NCBI GenBank assembly: GCA_016875955.1
Contig: VGOH01000009.1
Coordinates: forward strand, 1-15,391
DNA from: Chloroflexota bacterium
GTDB taxonomy: Bacteria > Chloroflexota > Dehalococcoidia > Dehalococcoidales > RBG-16-60-22
DNA length: 15,391 bases
Direction: 5' to 3'
The notes beneath the pieces were generated by a model, which saw nothing but the letters and a program-made list of their open reading frames with translations, was not told the DNA's origin and did not search any database. Positions 1 to 5,666 of the stretch are shown one piece after another (position 1 is the stretch's first letter; every line of letters begins with the position of its first letter). A program made the translations under genes and the position numbers.

Positions 1-1
1 G

Positions 2-112
2 TACTCACAGCAATACGGTGGGGGGCAGATAATCATGGTGCATCCGGAGAACGGGGCGCTCATTGCCGGCTCTGACCCGCGCAAAGACGGCTGCGCCATG
101 GGGATATGGTAG
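2..112 (+). CDS. gamma-glutamyltransferase, C-terminal fragment
   Basis: The open frame enters from the left edge and ends at TAG 110-112, giving 36 residues. It ends in GSDPRKDGCAMGIW. The G-S/A-D-P-R-x-D-G pattern followed by a short hydrophobic tail is the characteristic extreme C-terminus of the gamma-glutamyltransferase (Ntn-hydrolase) family, in the small-subunit beta-sheet core. The family cleaves and transfers gamma-glutamyl groups from glutathione-like substrates. The catalytic Thr lies outside the window, so activity and exact subfamily cannot be judged. It is convergent with the next gene, with a 46-bp gap that shows no clear terminator hairpin. The family call is fairly secure for so short a piece because the motif and the stop position both fit. 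Confidence 0.72.
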   Translation, partial: YSQQYGGGQIIMVHPENGALIAGSDPRKDGCAMGIW

Positions 113-158
113 GCGTCAACACCTCATTGAGACGATGGCCTAAGCTGATAATATCCTT

Positions 159-515
159 TTACTTCTCACTTAATTGTTGTTGATAGTCGTCTATTTCTTG
201 TCTAGCATCTTCCAAATCATGCTCTAGGCTTGCATTTTGCTCTTCTAAGGTTTCTACTTGAGTTTTTAAGCTCGTGGTTTCTGTCTCCAGGTCACTTATT
301 TGTGATTCTTGATTCTGAATTAATAGTTCCTGTTGGTTGACTGCCTGTTCAAGACTGCAGTTAATCTGTACCAATTGAGATATCTCGTTATTCTGACTGT
401 TTATTTGTGCTAAATAGTCTTCAAGCACAGGCGTGTAGTTTAAAAAACCAATGAAATAACCAAGCCCAACACCAGTTAATATCGCAACCACGATGATAAG
501 CGCCATCTTCTTCAT
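159..515 (-). CDS. small membrane-anchored coiled-coil protein
   Basis: A 118-residue protein. The N-terminus is basic (MKKMA) followed by one hydrophobic segment at about residues 4-27. The rest, about 38-118, is rich in Gln, Glu, Ser, Leu and Asn with heptad-like spacing typical of a coiled coil. I recognise no enzymatic family. The likely topology is one membrane helix with the coiled coil on one side, either a structural or scaffold protein or an uncleaved signal anchor. I chose ATG at 515-513 because GAGGTG lies 6 nt upstream; a GTG three codons earlier (524) overlaps that same SD. The gene is visibly more AT-rich than its neighbours and is driven by a consensus promoter at 546-573. Function unknown. 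Confidence 0.6.
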   Translation of the reverse strand: MKKMALIIVVAILTGVGLGYFIGFLNYTPVLEDYLAQINSQNNEISQLVQINCSLEQAVNQQELLIQNQESQISDLETETTSLKTQVETLEEQNASLEHDLEDARQEIDDYQQQLSEK

Positions 516-545
516 AATCTTCACCTCTGCATAGAAGTAGTTTAA

Positions 546-573
546 ATTATAGATAGAAATAACTGATTGTCAA
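546..573 (-). promoter_or_regulatory. consensus sigma-70 promoter for the coiled-coil gene
   Basis: On the minus strand TTGACA (573-568) is followed by a 16-bp spacer and TATAAT (551-546). Both hexamers match consensus exactly. The expected transcription start is near 540, giving a leader of about 25 nt before ATG 515. The -35 is embedded in the left arm of a 10-bp inverted repeat. Confidence 0.7.
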
Positions 574-633
574 TATGGTGACTAATAGTTGTATTCATAT
601 TTAAAACAATTAGCGTCTCTAGGTATTGACAAT
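566..633. repeat. 10-bp inverted repeat spanning both divergent -35 boxes
   Basis: ATTGTCAATA at 566-575 and its exact reverse complement TATTGACAAT at 624-633 are separated by 48 bp. Each arm contains the near-palindrome ATTG-N-CAAT. Each arm also covers the -35 hexamer of one of two divergent promoters, so part of the symmetry follows from the shared TTGACA. The four extra matched bases suggest a possible operator pair for a shared regulator. This is inference. Confidence 0.45.
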
Positions 634-653
634 AAACCTGTTAGGACTATAAT
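626..653 (+). promoter_or_regulatory. consensus sigma-70 promoter for the SnoaL-like gene or a leader RNA
   Basis: TTGACA (626-631), a 16-bp spacer and TATAAT (648-653): both hexamers are exact consensus. The expected start is near 660, leaving a leader of about 130 nt before ATG 789. This is unusually long for this window and contains a terminator-like hairpin. Confidence 0.7.
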
Positions 654-674
654 TAATGTCACCTGCGAAAAAGT

Positions 675-722
675 AACCATAGTCACTGGTTGAGGTTTGA
701 GGGATGAATAATAATGCCAGTG
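675..722 (+). promoter_or_regulatory. candidate alternative pairings (antiterminator) in the leader
   Basis: AACCA (675-679) can pair with TGGTT (687-691). CACTGG (684-689) can instead pair with CCAGTG (717-722), with an extra T-G pair 690/716. The second pairing would use up the 5' arm of the terminator hairpin at 714-751. Mutually exclusive 1:2/3:4 versus 2:3 pairings are the usual layout of a transcription attenuator. The stems are short, so this is a hypothesis. Confidence 0.35.
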
Positions 723-730
723 CTGCCTAG
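704..730 (+). CDS. candidate leader peptide, 8 residues
   Basis: ATG 704 to TAG 728-730 encodes MNNNASAA, with three consecutive AAT (Asn) codons right after the start. GAGGT at 692-696 sits 7 nt upstream, a well-placed ribosome binding site. The frame runs into the 5' arm of the downstream terminator hairpin, where a translating or stalled ribosome could affect folding. So short an ORF can arise by chance. The support is position, the SD and the Asn run, not homology. Confidence 0.3.
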   Translation: MNNNASAA

Positions 731-763
731 TATGAGTGCGGCCGCTGGCGTCTTTTTATTTTT
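714..763 (+). terminator. intrinsic terminator in the leader of the SnoaL-like gene
   Basis: The outer arm 714-722 pairs with 743-751: GCCAGTG against CGCTGGC with one G-U pair, extended by A714-T751 and T715-G750. After a 2-nt bulge, GCC 725-727 pairs with GGC 740-742, leaving a 12-nt loop. A T-rich run follows at once at 751-763, ten T's in two runs of five broken by one A. It lies between the promoter at 626-653 and the start codon at 789. It could therefore end a roughly 100-nt RNA or act as an attenuator. Confidence 0.5.
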
Positions 764-788
764 ATGAGAGACAAAGGAGGTAAACAAA

Positions 789-1226
789 ATGCCTGAAGAA
801 AAAATCCCCTCTATCATGCGTGAGTTTGTCAAGACCATGGAAGATGGTGACGTGGGGAAGACGCTGGCCTACTTCACTGAGGACGGCGTCTGGATAAATC
901 CCAATGGTACCTTCAAAGGCAAAGATGAGCTCCGACGTTGCACGGCAGCGATGTACGACCAGATTAAGAATATCAAGGTCAAGGAATGTGGCCTTGGCAT
1001 CATCGCCCAGGGGAACAAAGCCTTTTTTGAGCATGAGTTATCCGGCACGGCGGGGGGCAAGAAAGTAGCCTTTCTGGCCATGTGCGCCTATGAGTTTGCC
1101 GGCGGCAAAATCAAAGAGGTCAGGACGACCTTTGACAGGCTGAACGTGGCCCAGCAGTCAACCGGCGGTCTGCCCAAGATGATGGTCAACATGATGGTCA
1201 AGCAGGCGGAGAAAGGGCTGCGCTAA
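789..1226 (+). CDS. SnoaL/NTF2-like domain protein
   Basis: A 145-residue protein with the pattern of the NTF2-like (SnoaL) alpha+beta barrel. An N-terminal helix (residues 5-30) is followed by the typical 'YFTEDGVWINPNGTFKGKDEL' region (28-48), then beta-strands through about residue 120 with 'FAGGKIKEVRTTFDRL'. Members bind or isomerise small hydrophobic molecules, but many are uncharacterised. No catalytic residue can be assigned confidently here. The last 25 residues form a Met/Lys-rich tail. ATG 789 has a near-perfect SD, AAAGGAGGT, 7 nt upstream. It is preceded by a strong promoter and a leader hairpin, and ends 5 bp before the convergent SDR gene. Substrate unknown. Confidence 0.75.
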   Translation: MPEEKIPSIMREFVKTMEDGDVGKTLAYFTEDGVWINPNGTFKGKDELRRCTAAMYDQIKNIKVKECGLGIIAQGNKAFFEHELSGTAGGKKVAFLAMCAYEFAGGKIKEVRTTFDRLNVAQQSTGGLPKMMVNMMVKQAEKGLR

Positions 1227-1231
1227 CTGGT

Positions 1232-2200
1232 TCAGGCTAATCCGTAATACTGGGGCTTGGTGCGCACCTCGTTGATGAAATCGGCCACCATGTCTTCTAA
1301 TTTGCTGAACAGTGGCCGCCAGCCCCACTCTTCACGCGCCCGGCGGTCGTCAACTACCTTCATCGTCTGGTTCTTATGGAAGGCCATGACCACCGGGTCC
1401 GGCTTATAGGTGACTTTGGCGTCAGGGATGAATTTCCTGATGGTGAGTTCCAGTTCCCTGGCCGTTGGCGAGGGGGAGAACTCGTTGATGTTGTAGCAGA
1501 CCGTCTTGATATTCTTCTTGGGTGCGTCATACAGTTGCAAGGTGGCGCGGATGGCATCTTTGAAATAGGTTACCGGGTTGGCGGTATCCTCGGTGACGAA
1601 GCACTCAAACGGTTTGCCCAGAGCCGCGTTTTCAATCATCCAGGGATAGAACTGGGCGATTCCCGGCGTCTTCACCCCCGGACCGATAACCCCGCCGTAG
1701 CGCAGGCTGCGGAAGTCAAGGTCAAACCGGCGTCGGTAGAACCTGCCCAGAAGCTCACCGTACACCTTGCTGGCACCGTATATGGTGACCGGTCTTTGCA
1801 GGGTGACATCGGTAACCACCTCCCCGGTGTCCAGTCCATATGAGGCGACGCTGCTGGGGAAGATGAGTTTCTTGACGCCGAAGAGCCGGGCTGCCTCCAT
1901 CATGTGCATGGTGCCGACGACGTTGGTCTGAAAAGAGCCCCAGGGGTTAATTTCTGAGGGGACGCTGAGCATGGCGCCGAGGTGAAAGATATCTTCTACT
2001 TTATTGTCCCGGACCACGTTCATCACTTCTGGCCAGACCTTAAGGTCGCCTTGGATGATTTTCACGTTGTCCTTGATATCAGCCACGCGCTCCGGCCTGA
2101 TGACAATATCAAAGAGGACAACATCCTGCCCCTTGGCCACCAGCTCATGGGCCAGCCCGACGCCGATAAAGCCCATGCCCCCGGTAATTAGAATTGACAT
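1232..2200 (-). CDS. NAD-dependent epimerase/dehydratase (extended SDR), L-threonine dehydrogenase-like
   Basis: A 322-residue extended short-chain dehydrogenase. The Rossmann motif GGMGFIG is at 7-13, the Ser pair at 116-117, and the catalytic YGASK at 141-145. The C-terminal half resembles SDR-type L-threonine 3-dehydrogenases: 'FRSLRYGGVIG' (163-173), 'DAIRATL' and 'RAREEWGWRP' near the end. The usual TDH pocket segments ('GGTTDY', 'PMMY') are not present, being replaced by 'GVKTPGIAQ' and 'NPVTY'. It is thus probably a relative acting on another hydroxy acid, amino acid or nucleotide sugar. Start ATG 2200-2198 has AGGT 5 nt upstream. It is the last gene of a four-gene minus-strand unit, 38 bp after the URO-D-like gene. 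Confidence 0.8.
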   Translation of the reverse strand: MSILITGGMGFIGVGLAHELVAKGQDVVLFDIVIRPERVADIKDNVKIIQGDLKVWPEVMNVVRDNKVEDIFHLGAMLSVPSEINPWGSFQTNVVGTMHMMEAARLFGVKKLIFPSSVASYGLDTGEVVTDVTLQRPVTIYGASKVYGELLGRFYRRRFDLDFRSLRYGGVIGPGVKTPGIAQFYPWMIENAALGKPFECFVTEDTANPVTYFKDAIRATLQLYDAPKKNIKTVCYNINEFSPSPTARELELTIRKFIPDAKVTYKPDPVVMAFHKNQTMKVVDDRRAREEWGWRPLFSKLEDMVADFINEVRTKPQYYGLA

Positions 2201-2238
2201 ATTTACCTGGCTTCTCCCCAGTTTTTATTTGTGAACGT

Positions 2239-3414
2239 TTACTCCGGCAATTTAGCCTTGCCGGCGATTTCTCTCAGCAGGTTGATGTAATAACGGAAGC
2301 CTTCCAGAGGCACATCCGGCGGCACTACATGGTCCAGGCAGGGGAAGTAACCGCCGGTCTTGACAAGGTACGGGACCTTGGACATGACCTCTTGCTTGAT
2401 GGCATCCTTGCCCTTGAGGAACACCCGCTTGTCGATATTGCCGCCCAGGATGATATCCTTGCCGTACTTCTTCCTGAGGGCAATGCCGTCCATCCCTGCG
2501 GCCACCTCCAGCGGCCAGGGAAAGTTCACCCCGACCTCCAGCCAGAGGGGGATGAGTTCTTCCACGTTGCCGTCGCTATCAGCATGGATGATATCGATGC
2601 CCTGGCTGTGCACGAAATCGGTGATTTGCTTATAGCGGGGCAGCATGTATTTCCGTATCATTTCAGGAGATATGAGCGTGCCGCTCTTGTAGGCCATGTC
2701 CTCCCAGAAGCGGACAGTATCGATTTTCAAGCCCTTAAAGGCGCCCCTGGCCATCTCCATATCCAGGTAGAGCACCTGGTCCATCATATCCTCAACGAGA
2801 TTGGGGTCATCATAAAACAGGTAGAGCAGCTGTTCCAGCCCGGTCCACTCACGCAGCACGCCGAAGAAACCTTCCAGCAGGAGCATGGTGGGGACATCCT
2901 CACGGTTGCGCATCGCCACATACTCCTTCCAGGGGGAAGGCCAGCGTTCCGGAGTATGCGGGTTAAGACGTTTCTTATATTCGTTCCAGGTAGCCCGGTC
3001 CTTGACCGGTCGTTCCAGATATTTGGGCATACGCCAGGGGTGCTCCTTGGAGACCTCCACCACCGAGCCACCGTAGGTCGTTTCCACCCGGTGGCGCTCG
3101 TCCTCACGGAGCACCTTGATTTCAAAGACGGGCATTACCGGTGGCGTTACATGGTGGGCACCCAAACTCTGCGCGGAAGCAATTGTCTTTAAATCAGAGC
3201 GATTATGTTCTGAGATTATCTCCTGCAGGCCGTGAAGGTGCTCAAACCCGAAGTACTCGTTCATACCTTCCTGCGTTCTGATAGATTCTGGCGCACCCTG
3301 CTTTATCCACTCGTCAACCGTGTCCGACCAGCAGCGGTGGAGCCAGTCCATCACCATGAAATCGCCCAATCTCTCCCCGCGACAGATAGCTTTAAAGCGT
3401 TCCCGTTCGGTCAT
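2239..3414 (-). CDS. uroporphyrinogen decarboxylase (URO-D) superfamily protein
   Basis: A 391-residue protein of the URO-D/MtaA TIM-barrel superfamily. It starts MTERERFKAI as many bacterial paralogs do. It contains 'DIIHADSDGNVEELIPLW' (274-291), 'LGGNIDKR' (323-330) and the C-terminal 'GGYFPCLDHVVPPDV' (354-368). Cobamide methyltransferases of the family bind zinc through H-x-C and a distal C. Here the equivalents look like His277, Asp279 and Cys359, so the first Cys is absent. True haem-pathway HemE is unlikely, since this protein is longer and lacks its N-terminal substrate motifs. A corrinoid- or folate-dependent methyltransferase-like role is possible but unproven. ATG 3414-3412 has GAGAGGGTGG upstream. 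It is third in a minus-strand operon. Confidence 0.8.
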   Translation of the reverse strand: MTERERFKAICRGERLGDFMVMDWLHRCWSDTVDEWIKQGAPESIRTQEGMNEYFGFEHLHGLQEIISEHNRSDLKTIASAQSLGAHHVTPPVMPVFEIKVLREDERHRVETTYGGSVVEVSKEHPWRMPKYLERPVKDRATWNEYKKRLNPHTPERWPSPWKEYVAMRNREDVPTMLLLEGFFGVLREWTGLEQLLYLFYDDPNLVEDMMDQVLYLDMEMARGAFKGLKIDTVRFWEDMAYKSGTLISPEMIRKYMLPRYKQITDFVHSQGIDIIHADSDGNVEELIPLWLEVGVNFPWPLEVAAGMDGIALRKKYGKDIILGGNIDKRVFLKGKDAIKQEVMSKVPYLVKTGGYFPCLDHVVPPDVPLEGFRYYINLLREIAGKAKLPE

Positions 3415-3478
3415 TTTAAAACCACCCTCTCCGTAATATTAATTATGGTGGGCTGGTGTCATTCTGGCCGGACTTTTT

Positions 3479-3712
3479 CTACAGCTCGCCCTGTACCAGT
3501 GTTACCGTGTCCTGTACGCCCTGAATGCCGCGGATTTCACGGACAATGATTCGGGAAAGCTCAAAGAGGCTTTTCGCCTCGGCGGTGGCGATGGCGTCCC
3601 ACTGTCCGAAAACCAGGTTAACTTCAGACACGCCGGGGATGGAGCGGATATGGGAGAGAGCATCAGACTCCAGACCAGGGACCAGCTTTATCAGCAAGTA
3701 ACCTTTTACCAT
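3479..3712 (-). CDS. stand-alone Lrp/AsnC ligand-binding (RAM) domain protein
   Basis: A 77-residue protein matching only the alpha-beta ligand-binding domain of Lrp/AsnC regulators: 'GYLLIKLVPG', 'IPGVSEVNLVFGQWDAIATAEA', then the 'REIRGIQGVQDTVTLV' end. There is no helix-turn-helix. Such SraM-type proteins form dimers or octamers that bind amino acids and may modulate full-length Lrp or an enzyme. The start is ATG 3712-3710. The best SD (AGGAG) lies 16 nt upstream and is better spaced for a 5-codon overlapping ORF, so initiation may be coupled. It sits between the formyltransferase-like and URO-D-like genes. Confidence 0.82.
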   Translation of the reverse strand: MVKGYLLIKLVPGLESDALSHIRSIPGVSEVNLVFGQWDAIATAEAKSLFELSRIIVREIRGIQGVQDTVTLVQGEL

Positions 3713-3753
3713 TTCCGTGCCATTATACTCCTGTTTTAGGATATTGACAAAGA

Positions 3754-4665
3754 TTATTCGCCTAAATAATCCCCTGACTTAAGTCCCGACTGAGCAATGA
3801 AATCGGCGGCAGTTATCTTGGGCGAACCTTTGGGCTGTACGCGCTTGATGAGTATGGCACCGCCCGGCGCCGCCACCAGAAATCCTGATTCGCTGATTTC
3901 AATTACTTCGCCCGGCGCGCCTTTTACGTTGCCGGTGCGCCGCTCAGAATCAAAAATCTTGAATGGCGCGCCGCGGTAACTGGTGGTGGCCCCCGGCTGG
4001 GGATTGGTGCCGCGGATAAGGTTGTAGATTTTATCCGCCGGCTGGTTCCAGTCTATCACCGCCTGTGTGCACAGGCCTTCATAGGTGGCCTGAGATTCGT
4101 TCTGCGGAATGCGGGGCGCCTTGCCCTGCCGGATGAGCTCAATGCTTTCTTTTACGGCCTCAATGCCCAGCGGGAAGAGCTTATTAAAGTAAAGTGAACC
4201 CACAGTATCGTCGGGCGCGATGTCGACTTCTTTCTGCAGCAATATTGGGCCGGTGTCAATCCCTTTATCCGGCCAGAAGATGGTCAGGCCGGTCCTGGTC
4301 TCACCGTTGATGACCGCCCAGTTTATGGCGCTGCCGCCGCGGTGCCTGGGCAGCAGCGATGGGTGGTACTGTATGGTGCCGAGTCGGGGATGGCTCAGGA
4401 TGGACTCGGGCACGATATCGGTGACGAAGGCCATCACATTCAATTCCGGCTTTAATTTAACATAATCTTCGTAAACACCGGGAGCGCGCATTTTTTCCGG
4501 ATGCAAGACGGGCACACCGAGCTCAAGCGCCCGCGTTTTGAGCGGATTTTCCCGGCCGGGGATATCAGGCGGGGTGTAAACGCCGACCACCTCTTCCCCC
4601 ATGTCAAGAAGTGCTGTCAGCGTTTTCTCGGCAAAGGCTGCCTGGCCGATTAAAACGATGCGCAT
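3754..4665 (-). CDS. 10-formyltetrahydrofolate hydrolase/formyltransferase-like protein
   Basis: A 303-residue formyltransferase-fold protein, with the N-terminal domain at about 1-200 and an FMT C-terminal-like domain after that. The 'YHPSLLPRHRGGSAINW' block (100-116) and 'GIDTGPILLQKE' (135-146) supply the catalytic His101 and Asp137. Also present are 'ATYEGL', 'IDWNQPADKIYNLIRG' and 'PGA'. These blocks resemble the hydrolase domain of 10-formyl-THF dehydrogenase (ALDH1L) more than tRNA formyltransferase. The Asn two residues before His in Fmt is Gln99 here. It probably transfers or hydrolyses the formyl group of 10-formyl-THF, or formylates a small amine. ATG 4665-4663 has AGGAG 7 nt upstream. 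It is first of a four-gene operon, with a promoter at 4698-4726. Confidence 0.8.
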   Translation of the reverse strand: MRIVLIGQAAFAEKTLTALLDMGEEVVGVYTPPDIPGRENPLKTRALELGVPVLHPEKMRAPGVYEDYVKLKPELNVMAFVTDIVPESILSHPRLGTIQYHPSLLPRHRGGSAINWAVINGETRTGLTIFWPDKGIDTGPILLQKEVDIAPDDTVGSLYFNKLFPLGIEAVKESIELIRQGKAPRIPQNESQATYEGLCTQAVIDWNQPADKIYNLIRGTNPQPGATTSYRGAPFKIFDSERRTGNVKGAPGEVIEISESGFLVAAPGGAILIKRVQPKGSPKITAADFIAQSGLKSGDYLGE

Positions 4666-4697
4666 TTGCCATCTCCTGTGATGAAGCGCCAGACCAT

Positions 4698-4726
4698 AAT
4701 TTAGCCCACATAACAGGATGTGTCAA
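4698..4726 (-). promoter_or_regulatory. putative sigma-70 promoter for the four-gene minus-strand operon
   Basis: On the minus strand TTGACA (4726-4721) is an exact -35, followed by a 17-bp spacer and TAAATT (4703-4698), a 4/6 match to the -10. It would start transcription about 25-30 nt upstream of ATG 4665. Confidence 0.5.
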
Positions 4727-4733
4727 ATCAGGG

Positions 4734-4762
4734 TTGAACCTGAACCGTCATAGCGATAGAAT
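4734..4762 (+). promoter_or_regulatory. putative sigma-70 promoter for the YiiX-like gene
   Basis: TTGAAC (4734-4739), a 17-bp spacer and TAGAAT (4757-4762) each match consensus at 5/6. Initiation near 4769 leaves a leader of about 25 nt before ATG 4794. It argues against the in-frame ATG at 4761, which lies inside the -10. It is back to back with the minus-strand promoter, with 7 bp between the two -35 boxes. Confidence 0.5.
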
Positions 4763-4793
4763 GCAGCGAGAGAAAAAATTCGATGGGGGAAAG

Positions 4794-5597
4794 ATGAAAA
4801 ACCCGGTCAAAATATCAGGCAGTGCTATGGAGGAGCTGGTGGAGAAAGGGAAGCTGAAACGCGCCGATATCTTGGTCACGCGCTCCAAGGGCAGCCTGCT
4901 GGGCTGGCTCATCCGCTTCGGCACCAAAAGCTACTGGAACCACGCCGCCATGGTCTACGTCATCAGGAATCCAGTACTGGGCTATGACAGCACCTTCATC
5001 ATTGAATCAGGAGGTGCTGGGGTAGACATCCATAATATCGGGCACTATTTCAAGCGGCCGAAGAAGTACGACGTCGGCATCAAGCGACTGGAAAAGGACT
5101 GGTTTCAGAATGACCGCGATGACGGTGGGCTCAGATTCCAGCGCCGGGTGAGGGGTTTTGCGCTGGGGGAGATTGATGATAAATATGACCACCGGCTCGT
5201 CGTGGACATCGCCCGCAAAATACTGCGCCAGCTTGTCCTGGCGGTCATTTTCCCCTGGCTGCGCCGGAAAGACCCCTCAAAACGGAGGGCGCGGATGCCG
5301 AAGATAGCCAGAAAGCTGGACGTAAACGCTTATATCTGCAGCGGTTTTGTCCAGTGGGCGTATTACCGGGGGGTGGCAAAAGTGCTGGGGGAAACTTCTG
5401 ATACCGATAGCGAAAAGCTAAATGATGTCATCTTTAATCCTGAAATCAGTCAGGATGACAGCGAAGAAGCGCTCCTGTCAACGACACCGGCCGACCTGGC
5501 CACTGGCGATAAATTGACCTGGAAATATATTGTCAGAGACGGGGATGTCTGGGAAGTCAGCAGCCAGGAAGATGTTGACGCTGTCTTAAAAGGTTAG
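4794..5597 (+). CDS. YiiX/YebB-like permuted papain-fold hydrolase
   Basis: A 267-residue protein with the circularly permuted NlpC/P60 (YiiX, LRAT-like) order. 'RADILVTRSKGSLLGWLIR' (23-41) comes first, then the catalytic His in 'WNHAAMVYV' (His50), an acidic residue in 'IIES' (Glu71), and the nucleophile in 'AYICSGFVQWAYY' (Cys182). The family includes amidases or thioesterases acting on peptides or lipids. Between His and Cys is a basic, hydrophobic stretch (120-170) that could touch membranes. There is no signal peptide. I chose ATG 4794, behind GGGGGA 3 nt upstream, since earlier in-frame Mets precede or overlap the promoter. It is transcribed alone, divergent from the formyltransferase-like operon. 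Substrate unknown. Confidence 0.75.
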   Translation: MKNPVKISGSAMEELVEKGKLKRADILVTRSKGSLLGWLIRFGTKSYWNHAAMVYVIRNPVLGYDSTFIIESGGAGVDIHNIGHYFKRPKKYDVGIKRLEKDWFQNDRDDGGLRFQRRVRGFALGEIDDKYDHRLVVDIARKILRQLVLAVIFPWLRRKDPSKRRARMPKIARKLDVNAYICSGFVQWAYYRGVAKVLGETSDTDSEKLNDVIFNPEISQDDSEEALLSTTPADLATGDKLTWKYIVRDGDVWEVSSQEDVDAVLKG

Positions 5598-5631
5598 CCA
5601 AACCATGGCGTTCTGGTGTAAAATGTTGGCT
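5596..5631. repeat. inverted repeat between the YiiX-like and KOR genes
   Basis: AGCCAA (5596-5601) pairs with TTGGCT (5626-5631). Inside, ACCA (5602-5605) pairs with TGGT (5614-5617), giving an interrupted hairpin just after the stop codon. No T-run follows, so it is a weak terminator or regulatory candidate at best. Confidence 0.3.
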
Positions 5632-5666
5632 GGTACGTAGTTTCAACAGGTAACGAGGCCGGCTAT

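Noticed and set aside
732..767. Second tiny leader ORF (11 codons) overlapping the terminator loop and T-tract
   Set aside because: It has no ribosome binding site and its Phe/Leu codons simply reflect the T-run of the terminator.
2194..3192. 332-residue plus-strand open frame opposite the URO-D-like gene
   Set aside because: It reads as an unstructured antisense frame rich in His, Gln and Pro without family motifs. It lies inside the well-supported minus-strand gene and is open because of codon bias in a GC-rich gene.
3744..3764. TTGACA on the plus strand after the formyltransferase-like gene's stop, suggesting a promoter
   Set aside because: The following AT-rich bases give no -10 at a normal distance. 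It would transcribe antisense into a minus-strand gene.
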